Notes: a model not told the origin generated them from the sequence alone. DNA of 64,000 bases from Ilex aquifolium (GCA_951799425.1 OX637394.1:33640001-33704000); one strand, 5' to 3'; positions 46,653 through 58,401 are shown, numbered from the stretch's first letter. Translations and numbers: made by a program.

Positions 46653-48330
46653 TGATTAACCCTAATTAGCTTGTAAATTAAAATAATTAAATAAGTGAAT
46701 TTCGTAAGATAAAAACTGTAAATTAGGGTATGTGCGTAAATTAGGGTTTATGTGTGTAATGTCTGAAATTTCAGGGTTTTTGTGCGGAATTACCGAAAAT
46801 CGTAAGGAGCAATCTGTCAAAGCCTGAATCAACAAGGGAAGCAAGTGTAATATCAACCAAGAATCTACAAGAACACTATGGAAGTTACCACCATAAACTA
46901 GCAAACCAGCACCGTCTAGAAGGTGGTGGTGGCGTCCGGACGGTTGCTCTTGGCGGTTCATCAATATCTTCCACCTCCAGCTTCATTTTTGGCCTATAAA
47001 TAGGTTGCCCATCTTCTTGAACCAGGTGTAGAGAATTGGAGAGAAGTTGGAGAGTTTAGAAGAGCTCTAGGGAGAATCCAAAAAAGAGAAAGCAAGAGAG
47101 AAAGGAAGAAATCCAAAGTGAAACCCTGCCCGACCTACTCTCCAGCCAGAATTCTATTATTTCTACATTTCTGTTATGCCTTTCCATTTGGAGAGTTGAA
47201 CTTCCGCCACCTTTATGCTTTAACTGATATTAAGGGTGGTTGTATTTCAATTATTCCTTGCAGAAGTGTCAGTGTCTGTATTTTATTTAGTATTGTAATG
47301 AGAATTACCTGCACTTCTTGCTTGTTTATAGCAATGGAGCGTGAGTAGTTTACTTATACCCTTCAGTGAGGGGTGAACATATGTATATTATTGGTTAAAT
47401 TATGGAAATTTCGATGTTTAATTATGCTATATTGATATATATACCTCCCTTAATTGATGGATGGTTATATTTATAATATGCTCATAGTTATGAACACAGT
47501 ACTTAATATTCTATACCATACTATCTACTATTATGTACTTCATGCATGATACAATGATGTACTTAATTGGGTGTTACGTAAAAGTCGATTGATTGGTTAT
47601 AGACGGGTTAAGTCTCGGTATAGCCAATACTTTCAGTTCAATACGTAGCCCAAAATTATGTTATCAGTGAATCATCAACCTGCCAGTGGAATATCTAAAG
47701 TGTTCCAACTGAATGACTTGACCTTCTGGTGCACTAAGGATGTTTAACTGTTGCATGGTATAAAGCTGTCAGATGAATAACCTAAGTGATCCTCCTGAAT
47801 TGCTTGACCTTCTGGTTCACTAGGGTTTTTTAACTGATACATAAAACTGCCAATTGAATAAGTCCAGTATTCCTCCTGAATGGATTGACCTTCTGGATTA
47901 GTTGAATTAGTCAATTGTTGCATATACCACCATCTAATCTAAGAAGTTGATGTGTTATAGTTTAATATACATCAGACCTACCGGTTGACTTTCCAGTAAC
48001 CTGGAAGTTAATTGTTGTAAGGTGACATTTCCAGTACTTAACCAATATAAAGCATATGAGATCCTTAAACTGAAGGGTACCTTTCATATTATTGTCTTTT
48101 AACAGTCTATCTACACATTTCATTTACTTAGACTAGTTATCAATCTAAGCTCACATCACAAGCTATCTTATTTTACGCTGCTTTAATAATAAATTCATTG
48201 TTCTTATTTTAAATTCCAATTATTAAAACTCATTGTGGGATTGATCTTGGACTTAAACCGAGTAAACTACAATTCGACCACTTATACTTGGGTGTATGAT
48301 ATAAACCAGGTCACGAAACAGGTCGAATCA
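46653..48330 (+). repeat. 5' LTR of the plus-strand Athila-like element
   Basis: TGATTAACCC to GGTCGAATCA, about 1678 bp. TATA: 'cctataaatagg' at about 46993. Palindromes (TCCGGA type) lie upstream at 46912-46962. The 3' end carries the 'cgaccacttatacttgggtg' signature. No matching 3' LTR lies in the window. Confidence 0.75.
46912..46962. repeat. Palindrome pair, TCCGGA type
   Basis: 'caccgtctagaaggtggtgg' (degraded) and 'gcgtccggacggttgc' (intact), 30-80 bp upstream of the TATA box at 46993. Confidence 0.65.
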
Positions 48331-48336
48331 AGTTTT

Positions 48337-48354
48337 TGGCGCCGTTGTTGGGGA
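48337..48354 (+). other. Primer-binding site of the Athila-like element
   Basis: TGGCGCCGTTGTTGGGGA, six bases after the LTR end. It differs by two bases from TGGCGCCGTTGCCGGGGA, the site Athila-type elements use (generally attributed to an aspartate tRNA). Confidence 0.8.
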
Positions 48355-48436
48355 GTTACAGTAATTTTAATTTGAAAAGGGAAGTTGTTTACTTGTATTA
48401 TATGTTTATAGATTGTTTGTTTACTTTTAATAGTTT

Positions 48437-50252
48437 ATGTCTGTTAATTCATCAGTAGGTTCTGTAAATTAGTCATCTCCTTCGTCTTCATCATCTTCAT
48501 CTACACAAGTATCATTTGAATTAAGTATGGCTCAAAATGTTCCTAGGGAGCAAGATCCTAGAGAGCAAGAAGTAGTTCAGAATGTCCGACCGTTAAGAGA
48601 ATATTTGCATCCTACGCGAACTAATGTTCCGTCATGCTTTGCTTTTCCAACAGATGCTCCAAATCTTAATATTAAGCCAGGGATAATATAGTTATTACCA
48701 CAGTTCCATGGTTTGGAAACTGAAAACCCTATGTACATATGAAAGAATTTGAGAAAGTCTGCAGGATAACTTTGAAATGGCTCGATTAATACTTTTTCCT
48801 TTTTCTTTAAAAGATAAAACTAAACAATGACTTAATTCTTTAAGAGCTAATTCCATTACAAGTTGGCAAGCTTTGCAAACTGAGTTATTTAAATAAAAAT
48901 TTCCTGTGCATCGTACTAATACATTAAGACGTCAAATAATGAACTTTTCTGTAAAAGAAGGGGAAACTTTTTATCAATGCTGGGAGAGATTTAAGGATCT
49001 TCTCCAAGCTTGTCCACATCATGCATTTGAAAACTGGACTTTAGTTGGTTTATTTTATGATGCTCTTCCATCTGCAATGCGACAATTTGTTGAAATGATG
49101 GTCCAAGAGGAATTTATGAGTAAAAAACCTGAAGAGGTATTTCAATTTTTTGATACTATTTATGAGAGTTCCCAGATGTGGGACTCGACTTCTTCAAATA
49201 TTGTTGAAACTAACCCATCTACATCCAAAAGTGGAAAATAAGTATTAAAAGAAGATGATGATTTAAGAGCTAAAATGGCTAATTTATCTCGAAAACTAGA
49301 AGCCTTAGAAATGAAAAAAATTAATCAAGTATCTGTTGTTTCTTCTACTGACCAAATATGTGAATTTTTTGCGTTGTCAGGACATCCTACCAGAGAATGT
49401 CCAACTATACCCGCATTTAAAGAAGTTTTAATTGAACAATCTAATGCTATTCCAACTTATACTAAGCCTTATCCAAATCCATATTCTGAAACCTACAATC
49501 CAGGATGGAGAAATCATTCAAATTTTAGTTTGAAAAATACACAACCTACAAATCAAACACAAGGTCCACCACAACCACAAACTCAACAACAATATCAACC
49601 TTATCAACCTCCACATAGAATGACTCTAGAAGATACTATGAATCAATTTATTCAAAGTTAAATGAGTTTCAATACTCAAACAACTCAAGCATTTAATGAT
49701 TTTAAAGCTCAAACTTCACAAAATATTGAAGACATCAAGAGTCATCTAGCTAAGTTGATCCAGTCCTTGAGTATGTCAGAGAAGGGAAAATTCCCATCTC
49801 AGCCTAAACCTCCACAAAGTCAGAGTCAAGCTAATACTGTGTCCTCTGAACCTTCTCCAAGTCAAGTACAAGCAATCACAACACTGAGAAGTGGTAAGGT
49901 GATTGACAAAACCATTAAACCTAAGATTCCTAAAAAAATATGTAAGTCAATTCCTGTAAATGAACCACTTGAACCTGAACCTTCAGCCGAAAAGCAACCA
50001 GAAATACAAAATAAAGAAGATCATCCATGTCCTATTCCTTTACCTTTTCCTCAGAGGATCAAGAAGCCCTCATCTGTAAAAGATCAATCTGAAATTCTTG
50101 AGCTATTTAAACAGGTAAAGATTAACATCCCTTTGTTGGATGCAATTAAACGAGTTCCAGCTTACGCCAAATTTTTGAATGATCTTTGTACGATAAAAAG
50201 AAAAACCAATGTACCAAAGAAAGCATTTCTAACTGAACAAGTTAGTGTATAA
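48437..50252 (+). pseudogene. Athila-like gag, broken
   Basis: ATG at 48437 (MSVNSSVGSVN, then a stop and a Ser-rich run). Recognisable parts: REYLHPTRTNVPSCFAFP, then the capsid core 48906-49241 (NFSVKEGETFYQCWERFKDL, CPHHAFENWTLVGLFYDALP). A damaged zinc knuckle follows near 49365: CEFFALSGHPTREC has Phe where the second Cys of CX2CX4HX4C should be. A Gln/Pro-rich region and a basic C-terminal part (TTLRSGKVIDKTIKPKIPKK) follow to 50252. The family gag is one long frame; here at least four stops occur. Confidence 0.8.
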
Positions 50253-51263
50253 TACAACATAACACTCTTCTTTAATACAAAGATCTGGGTAGTCCTACAG
50301 TCTCATGCATCATTGAAAATTTCCGAATTGAACAAGCTCTGCTAGATCTTGGAGCTAGTGTTAATTTAATGCCATATTCGGTATATACACAATTAGGGTT
50401 ATGTGAGTTGAAACCTACCAATGTTACACTATAATTAGCAGATCGATCTATAAAAACTCCACGAGGAATTGTGGAGGATGTTCTTGTCCAAGTTGATCAA
50501 TTCTATTTTCCAGTAGATTTTATTGTTTTAGATACACAACCAATTTTTCATACATCTGCATACATACCTGTTATTTTGGGTCGACCATTCCTAGCTACAT
50601 CAAATGCGTTGATTAATTGTAGGAATGAAGTCATGCAACTTTCATTTGGAAATATGACCTTGGAATTAAATATTTTTAACATTGCAAAACAACACAGAGA
50701 CGAAGAAGAAATGCATGTAGTAAATTGTGTTGAGTCATTAACTCATAGTTTATTTGAAAATGCTTGTATAAAAAAAGAACTATATACATTAGATTATATA
50801 CTTGATAATGAGTCTGAAGGTATATCATCATGGAATCCAAAAGGTGAAAAATTGTTGCCTAAATCTGTAGAATCCAATGTCAAATTTTTTAAACCATAAT
50901 TAAAACCTCTCCCAACTAACTTAAAATATATCTTTTTGGGGGAAGATGAAATCTATCCGGTGATTATATCATCAAAATTATCTAGAATTCAAGAAAAAGA
51001 ATTGACAAAAGTTTTGAAAAATCACCAAAATGTTATTGGATGGACAATAGCAGATATAAAAGGTATAAGTCCACTTCTATGTACTCATTGTATATATTTA
51101 GAAGAAGATGCTAAACCATCTCGTCAGATGCAAAGAAGATTGAATCCACACTTGAAAGAGGTAGTCCGTGCTGAAGTACTTAAACTATTAGATGCTAATA
51201 TTATTTATCCTATATCTGATAGTAAATGGGATAGTCCTACACAGGTAGTCCCTAAGAAGTCTG
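50253..51263 (+). pseudogene. Athila-like protease and start of reverse transcriptase
   Basis: Protease: DLGASVNLMPYSVYTQLG at about 50350, the lineage form of the aspartate active site, then VILGRPFLATSNALI. Reverse transcriptase begins after the linker (HQNVIGWTIADIKGISP, PSRQMQRRLNPHLKEVVRAE) and breaks off at PTQVVPKKS (51260), where another LTR was inserted. The catalytic palm, RNase H and integrase N-terminus are absent; the element resumes at about 54295 in the integrase core. Confidence 0.8.
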
Positions 51264-53694
51264 TGTAACACCCCGTATTTTTCTTTTATAGATATGTATA
51301 TAGATATATATAGTAAATAATTGTTGTAAAAACATGGATATGAGTAGTGACGATAGGAATAAAAACTAGAGATGCGAATTGATTGGGAAGTTAAGGTTCG
51401 AAGATGTTTAAACTTGGAAAGGGTGAATAGACAAGTTTCTAAAGGTTTTTAGGTCAAAATAAGGTTTCCATTGAGTCCGGAAGGTCGAAAAACCTTGGGA
51501 GAGGTAATATGGGGTGTATTAGAAGTTAGGAAGTATTTTGGAGTTAAAACACATTTTAGAGAAAATTTGGGTATAAAGGATTTTAGACACTTTCTACTAT
51601 TTCGATCATAACTTTTTATTCTTAATTTCAAATGACCTGAAATTTTGACAGTAGATAGTAGACATCTAGGGCTACAAAAGTGTATCTCATGAAAATTTTC
51701 CAATTCGACCTCTAAATGGGTCAAAAATTCACTGGAAGTGGAAGTAGAAAATCTGGGTAGTGACTACCGGTAGCCAAAATCAGCTACCGGTAGCCAATGG
51801 TCCAGTGTGTCCGAGCTACCGGTAGTCACTGTAAAAATCCGAATTTTTTTAGTTCGCGAACCCTCGATTTTTCCTCCACTATAAATACATTTTGTCACCT
51901 CCTTAGCCTTCATTACATCACTCCAAACCCTAGATAGCTTGAGAGGAGAAGAGAGGAAGAGAAAAACACATCCAAGAGAGAGATTTACATCATTTGTGAA
52001 GATCAAACCCTAGATTTCTCAAAAATCTCACTTCCCCACCCATTTCTTTTCTTCTATTCTTCAATCACTCTCACCCAAATCTCTTGAAACCCTAGGAGGA
52101 CGAAATTAAGAGGAAAAAGGAAGGAGAATAGGAAGATTTTGAAGCTTGAGTCTTAGATTGAAGCTACAACTAAGAGGTAGGGGATTTCTTCCTATGTTCT
52201 TACATTGAGGCTAGGGCTACATTATATGTATTCTTTTGGTTTAAAATCATATGTACTTGCTATTAAATACATGATTCTTGTTCCTCTTGAAATAAATGCC
52301 ATGTTTTGAACATTGTGATGGTTGGGTAACTATTAAATTTCTCCTTTTCATCTTCAAACCTTGGTTTTAAAGAGAAATGGACTTTTCCCTCTATTTTCCC
52401 TTGGTATTGCTTTCAAAACTTTAGTGTTTGATATTGTACACCAAAATGTTACTTATGATGATCTCTTGCTCATTTTCTTCCATCATATTATGAAACATTA
52501 TATTAGAAATTGTGGAATTTGGTAATTCCTTGAAATGTTGATGAATTGAGAATATGTTGGTTTCCTCAATTGTATGGTTGTTGTGAGGGACTTGGATTGC
52601 CTTCGAGAGATGCCGTAGAGTGTTAGAGGTTAGTCTACCCCAGTGGGGGTGAGATGGTTTCCTAGCACTTGTAGTGGGTTGTCATTTGGTAATGAAACCA
52701 CTATCGTTCACTGGAGTTCGAACAAGGGATAGTATACTTTTCCTAGGAAGGGACTCGTCACTGCCATTGGGATGGTAGACGCCCTTTCCTATAGTGCTTG
52801 TGATTATGATGTAAATAGGTGGACTAGGTATAATCGTTGGGTAGATTCATGAGAAGCAATCAACATACATGGTACGGGGATGAATCAATATACATGAGAT
52901 TATGAGATTATTATTATTGTTACGGAATGGTTTCCAACAAGAGCTTGTGGAGGTATGGGACTCCACAAGAACTTGTTGGAAACGGGGATGGTGGTTAATG
53001 ATGACTTGGTTTTACTGTCCATTTAAATTATTGTGAATACGTAAACCTGAGATCTATTTAAAATGTCCTGTTTTTACTTCAAAATTCATATATGCTATTT
53101 GTGAAAATGAGACCGAACTGTTTTAATATAATTTTCTAAACCTTGTTTGAGTTTGGGAAGATTTTGCTACAGAGCTTCGTGCTCATCCCCTACAATTAAC
53201 ATTTTTCAGATTATGCTATCGAGGAGGAGCTTGGCGCTAATGAGCCGGGCCTTGAGGACGCCTCATTGGAGGGGTACCTAGATCCTGAGTGGGACATCTA
53301 GAGATGTAGCTTATTTTTGTTCTAGACTAGGAGATTTATTTCTGAACAATGTAAAGTCTAGATTCTTTTGGAATTCCGCTGTGATATATTCATGTAATTC
53401 TTTTGGGAATGTAATTGCCATACTTGGCCTATTCTTTTGGGATAACATTATGGATAGTATAGATGGTAAATGGAATTTTATTGTTATTGGATGGTTAAAT
53501 GGACCCTGTGTGGTCAAGTTAGTATAATTGCACATGTTGTGTTTTTGGGTAGAACTTCCCGTACAAATGAGACTCTGCCCAAATTTTGTTAAATCTAGGA
53601 TGTTTCTTATTTGATGGATATATAGTTAGTTGCTCTCATGCTATGAATGGTTTTAGAATGTAATGCCGTCCAGGGTGGTATTTGGGGCGTTACA
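51264..53694 (+). mobile_element. 5' LTR of a Ty3/gypsy element inserted in Athila RT
   Basis: 2431 bp, TGTAACACCCCG to GGGGCGTTACA, followed by a methionine-tRNA primer site at 53699-53710 (TGGTATCAGAGC). TATA: 'ctataaatac' at about 51880, palindromes at 51766-51828. The host gene is cut inside ...VVPKKS. The matching 3' LTR and the second target copy are absent, so the insertion later lost its right part. Long LTR, primer site and GTTACA end suggest another chromovirus group, but no coding part remains to prove it. Confidence 0.75.
51766..51828. repeat. Palindrome cluster, CTACCGGTAG type
   Basis: Three copies: gactaccggtagcc, agctaccggtagcc and agctaccggtagtc. They lie 50-115 bp upstream of the TATA box at 51880. 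Confidence 0.8.
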
Positions 53695-53710
53695 AAGTTG
53701 GTATCAGAGC

Positions 53711-54015
53711 TTAGGCTTTAGGTCTTACATGGGAGCTGTAGGTTATGGATTACCACAAGTAAAGTAAGACTAGGTTGAAGAAACTTTAAGCTTGAATTGG
53801 TTTGAGGTTATATGTGTATGAAATAGGTGTGATTTGTTGTTTAGTTAGGTTAGGGATTTATTTAATTATTTAATTATTTATATTTGTTCAAATTCGATGA
53901 ATTGTCTTGCTACACAATCGAGTTTGTGGCTCCGGATGCAAAGAGGGCTAAACGCTTTGAACAAGATTGGAGGCCTTCCATTCGCGAGAAAAGGGTCACA
54001 CGCTGAATTCGAGAA
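53711..54015 (+). other. Leader remnant of the inserted element
   Basis: Follows the primer site. The stretch 53915-54005 stays open in one frame (FVAPDAKRAKRFEQDWRPSI) and then stops; I do not recognise it. The sequence then passes straight into the ACGTG tract. Confidence 0.35.
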
Positions 54016-54018
54016 TAC

Positions 54019-54291
54019 AAGTACGTGTCCGTGGATGAGAACGAGGACGTGGACGTGTACGTGTCGGTGGACGTGAACGAGGACGTGAACTTGAACGTGG
54101 ACGTGTACGTGGACGTGGACGTGATTGGACGTGAACGTGTACGTGGACGTGTACGTGAACGTGGACGTGTACGTGGACGTGTACGTGTACGTGTACGTGG
54201 ACGTGGACGTGGACGTGTACGTGTACGTGGACGTGTACGTGAACGTGGACGTGTACGTGTACGTGGACGTGGACGTGGACGTGATTGGACA
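54019..54291. repeat. ACGTGN hexamer tandem tract
   Basis: About 37 copies of ACGTG followed by G, T or A, in near-perfect 6-bp register, about 270 bp. 'ggacgtgattggac' occurs twice (54117 and 54279), suggesting a larger internal duplication. Two plus frames stay open: one reads Arg-Gly/Val/Glu repeats and runs into the integrase frame at 54295, the other Val-Asp/Tyr/Asn. I treat the reading frames as by-products. ACGTG is the core of G-box/ABRE sites bound by plant bZIP and bHLH factors (established knowledge). Confidence 0.9.
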
Positions 54292-54294
54292 CAG

Positions 54295-54889
54295 ATAAGT
54301 GGACAAGCTGAATTAGCTAATAGAGAGATAAAATACATTTTAGAAAAAACAGTAAATCCAGATCGTAAGGATTGGTCTTTAAGATTAACTGATGCGTTTT
54401 GGGCTTACCGTATTGCATATAAAACTATTTTAGGAATGTCTCATTATCGGTTAGTTTATAGTAAACCATGTCACTTGCCTGTAGAATTAGAAAATGATGA
54501 ATTTTGATATGGATAAAGCTGGAGTATCTCGTAAACATCAAATTAATGAATTGAAAGAATTAAGGAATGAAGCATATGAAAATGCAAAGATTGCTAAGTC
54601 TAGAACAAAAATTTTTCATGATAAAAATATCATGCGAAATTCTTTTGAACCTTCTCAGAAAGTTCTGTTATATAACGCAAAACTCCGTTTATTTCCTGGA
54701 AAATTAAGATCTAGATGGACAGGTCCATATATTGTCAAACAAGTTTTTAATTATGGAGCAATTAAAATTGAGAATCCATTAACCAGAAATATTTTCAAAG
54801 TAAATGGTCAAAGACTTAAACCTTATTATGATAGATTCACTCAAGATGTAACTTCTATACAACTGTTAAAGCCAGTCTATGTGTTCTGA
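54295..54889 (+). pseudogene. Athila-like integrase C-terminal part
   Basis: [19 protein letters not shown] is the region of the third catalytic acid (Glu), then [20 protein letters not shown] and CHLPVELE. A frameshift at about 54507 leads to ELRNEAYENAKIAKSRTKIF and WTGPYIVKQVFNYGAIKIEN (GPY/F module), ending at 54889. The first two catalytic aspartates are missing. The Athila lineage normally has a further reading frame before the 3' LTR; downstream lies the small frame at 55194. Confidence 0.85.
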
Positions 54890-55193
54890 AAAATTTATAT
54901 TATTCTTTGATTGTAAATAGTAGTATTAATTGTTTATTGTTTGTTTTACATATTAGATTATCAGTTATATTACCTTCCACACTTGATTAGCATTTCTATA
55001 TTTTCACTATTTTATGCATTGCAGACAATGTTTAATTTAAGTTGGAGAGAGGAAATTAGTAAAATTTATGGAAAATTTTTGAATTTTTGTGTTTTTATAA
55101 ATTTGTTTGTCTTTGTGACTGGCAAACGTTAAAGAACTGGATAGTGAGTCAATTTTGAGTTGTTTTTAAAATTTTTCGAAAAATAATTGTACA
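54890..55193. other. A/T-rich sequence after Athila integrase
   Basis: No domain is recognisable. The 63-codon frame at 54941-55132 is Phe/Leu/Ile-rich and probably chance. Confidence 0.4.
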
Positions 55194-55490
55194 ATGAACG
55201 AGAAACTGTTTTGGTTAAGTTTAATTCTACTGCGCCATTTTCCAAAAGACATACATTCATTGATCATGACAAAAGCTAGATTTGTTAGAAATTTAGAAAT
55301 CTTTGAAAGTCAAGCAAAACTCTTGTGCGGAAAAAGTTCATTTGCTAAACGCCGACGAGCAAATCGTCTCGGTGGTTGTGTAAGATGTGGTCGTTTAATG
55401 CATTTGAGACTATAATCCGTGTGCGGATGTAAACCCCCACATGTAATAGAACTTGTACCAACTATGTTTGATAAACAAATGCATGTTGTA
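55194..55490 (+). pseudogene. Betaflexivirus-like cysteine-rich nucleic-acid-binding protein relic
   Basis: A 73-codon frame (55194-55415) has a hydrophobic/mixed N-terminus and then a basic block followed by Cys-X2-Cys: GKSSFAKRRRANRLGGCVRC. It stops at 55413-55415; the same frame then stays open for 24 codons to a second stop near 55488, containing a further Cys-X-Cys. A Ser/Phe-Ala-(Lys/Arg)-Arg-Arg-Arg-Ala block directly before a small zinc-finger-like Cys cluster is the layout I know from the small 3'-terminal nucleic-acid-binding proteins of Betaflexiviridae (Carlavirus, Vitivirus), where they act in RNA binding and silencing suppression. No coat protein or replicase trace is next to it. 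It lies where Athila elements carry their extra frame, so capture by the retroelement is an alternative. Broken by the internal stop. Confidence 0.35.
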
Positions 55491-55780
55491 TAAGTTTGGG
55501 TTGGTTTTGGAAGGGTTGGGAATGGATTGGAAATGAAAAACAGGTGAAAAAGGCGAATCCGGAAAAACCGTACCGGTACCCCGATGTCCCGAGAGCAAAC
55601 CGTACCGGTACTGTCGGTAAAAATCAAAAATTTTAAAACAGTAAAATTCGGAATTGGGCTGAGTTTAAAACACGTTTTCATCGTATTTCTTCTATTCTTT
55701 CACTCCACTCTCACCCCAAACCTCTTAGAACCCTAGGGGAAGATAAAAGGAAAAAGAAAAGGGAGGAATGAAGTCTCTAG
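55491..55780 (+). mobile_element. LTR fragment interrupted by element 3
   Basis: Contains two GTACCGGTAC palindromes (55567-55612), then 'tcttctattctttcactccactc' and 'cctcttagaaccctaggggaag', which match 52047-52100 of the LTR at 51264. It ends abruptly at the element 3 start; tctag (55776-55780) should recur after element 3 outside the window. Confidence 0.55.
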
Positions 55781-58398
55781 TGTGAAAACCCGGGTAAATT
55801 TGAATTTTTTTCGAAAAAAGGGCAAAATAGTAATTTGTCACTACTGCACGTATTTAAAATACATATGTTCTAGACCTCGGAGGAGGGAACGAAGTGCGCC
55901 ATTGGATTCGCAACGCGAAATCTAGTAACCACCAGAAAATTCGTCGAATTCCGAGAGAGTCGGATTTTGCACGTAGATCGAGACGACTGCATGGCGATTG
56001 ACCTTTTAAAGGTCCCCACAAACGAGAAATATTAAAATTCCTTATAATTGGATTAATGTGCCAATAAAATTTATTTGGACTTAATCCGGGACTTAATGAG
56101 TCGTTTCGGGACGAAAAACGGACCCGAAGGTAATAAACGAGTGGTGCGATGTAGACCACACATTTAAAACTATAAATAGGGCTAAAATATCTGAAAAATC
56201 AGATTTTCTAAGCCACTTGAGCCTTGTTCAGCCGTTCAAAGAGAGAGAGAAAGAGAGGAGAGAGAAAAGGGTTTTTCTTAAGCCTTTCTCCGGCGATTTC
56301 TCCGACAACCGTCGCTCGGATTTCGTCGAGCTAGAAGGGAGAAGTGATCTACGCGACAAGGGCTACGCGTGGGCACCAAAAACAAGGAATTTCACCGAAG
56401 ATCCAAAGAGGCGATCTTGAGAGATTCAAAGTTTTGGAGTGGTTTTGGTGTTTTTAGGGGTTTTCTACACTCCTAAGAGGTAGGGGTTGTTCCTACGTTG
56501 GATTATTCTACCTTAGGTGTAGCTAGTTTAAGGGTATCTATATATATGCATGTGTATATATGTATATATATATGTTTGTGGTTATGAAAATGGAAAGGTG
56601 AGCATGAAGTGAGCTTAGTCTTGTTGCTAGCTAAATTTTGATATGTGTAAGTTATATGTGATGCATTATATAACTTGGTGATATTGAAGACATGTTTTGT
56701 GTGTTGGAAGTTGTTCTTTTGCTTAAAATGAGATAATATGCTTAATGCCTACAAGGTGTTTGATAATATGCCTTGGTTGGTTGTTTAGATGATTTGTTTG
56801 GGGTCATTGGAATAACATGTTAAAATGTGTTAATGATGTATTGACATATGCTCATTGATATGTTGTTTATGACGGTTTATGGAATTTATATGCTTATGAT
56901 TTAAATTCCATGGAATGTGAAGATATGTGTTGATCACTCATGTTACATATTGGGCATGACCATTGGCATTACATTCATGAGCTATATGCATGGGTGTGGA
57001 AAATATTGCTCATATGGTAGTCATTGCATTTGAGCATGGTCATGACATCACATTCATTGGGCTCATGTCATGGGTGTGAGTGTGAGTGTGTATGGTTAGT
57101 CAAACACCACTCTTGGTTATTGACAAAGGGACTCGGAAGAAAGGGATTGAAGATCCTTTTGGGCCGTATGGTTGCATGAAAGAAAATTGGGTTGGGGTAG
57201 CAAGAAGAGGCATGACGACCTCTCGGGTGCAAGGCCCGGTGATTGGGATACGCACTTCCTTGGCTCGGCCCATAAAGTGTGTGGGTGTATCCGGAACCCT
57301 CGGTGTAAGTCCGTGACTTCCGTGTGGGTTGGAGACCCTTGGTGTAAGCCCATGAACATCCACCCCCTTACAAGACCCTAAAATGGAGGATGTCATTTGA
57401 TGTGAACATAAATGGCGGAAGGGAAACACATTGGCTTTCCATTGTGTGGTAGGAGTCGGTGAGGACTCGGAATGAGTTGCATGAGTGAGTTTTCATCTCA
57501 TTTCATGGCATGGCATTGTTGCATTCCATCATAGAATGCATAAGTATGAAAAAAAAGGCTTGGTTATATGGTTATGTGATGATTTCATGAGCATGTGCAT
57601 CTAGGGGGAGAGTGGCCTTTGTAGGATTTTCTCTACTGGGCGTTGTGCTCACCCTTTACGGGAACAATTTCAGGTATTGGGTTTGCACCGGGGGATGGCT
57701 CCCATGGAGAGCACCAAGGGTGAAGGGGGCCTATGTGTGGCCTTACCTCAAGATTTTGTAAACCTTTTGTTTTAAAATGGTTTATGACATGTAAATATTG
57801 TAAAACATGATATTTTGAATTATGAATGTATGAAGTTGTATGTAATATGACTTGGATGGACTATGTATAATGTGGGAGTTTTCATTATACATGTTTGGTA
57901 TGAGTTTGGAAGAGTTTAAAAAGGGTTGGAAATGAAAAACTAAGGAAGTGGGCAAAACCTGCCTTTAGCTACCGGTAGCCGACCGGTAGTTGATTTCCAG
58001 TAGGAAATAGCTACCGGTAGCCAACCGGTAGTTGATTTCCAGAATGTTTCGGCTACCGGTAGCCAACCGGTAGTTGATCTCCAGAATGTTTCGGCTACCG
58101 GTAGCCGATAAACAGCTACCGGTAGCCAGTCCAAAAATCTGAAATTTTTAAATGTGTTGCCAAATCTTTGGGCTTTGAATTTCCTTCATTTAAATGATTA
58201 AAGTGGACCCCAATGGGGTACAAACCACGGTGTATGAGACTTTAATTGAATCAAATGAATGTTAAACCGAATTTTCATTATGGGTTATAATCCCGGCTTA
58301 AAGATATTCTTGATGTGGTGTCGGGTTGAGCGATATCCACGGATGTTTCCGCAGGTTGATGGGTTATCAACGGGACCCCCGGATTTTGGGGTGTCACA
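55781..58398 (+). repeat. 5' LTR of element 3
   Basis: 2618 bp, TGTGAAAACCCGGG to TTTTGGGGTGTCACA. TATA box 'tataaatagg' at 56171-56180, so transcription should start near 56200. The palindrome cluster at 57965-58128 lies about 270-430 bp before the LTR end. Confidence 0.92.
57965..58128. repeat. Palindrome cluster, CTACCGGTAG type
   Basis: Five copies of AGCTACCGGTAGCC-like palindromes are interleaved with 'aaccggtagttgatttccag', giving a 50-60-bp tandem unit repeated three times (start at about 57968, 58009 and 58053). Each unit thus holds a perfect palindrome and a half-degraded one. Confidence 0.85.
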
Positions 58399-58401
58399 GC
58401 T

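Noticed and set aside
53878..54338. Long His/Val-, Arg/Thr- and Ser/Thr-repeat frames over the hexamer tract
   Set aside because: A 6-bp repeat without stops on the minus strand opens all frames; these are not proteins.
57086..57429. Overlapping frames of 76-109 codons in the element 3 LTR
   Set aside because: Lie wholly inside the LTR, overlap each other on both strands and show no domain.
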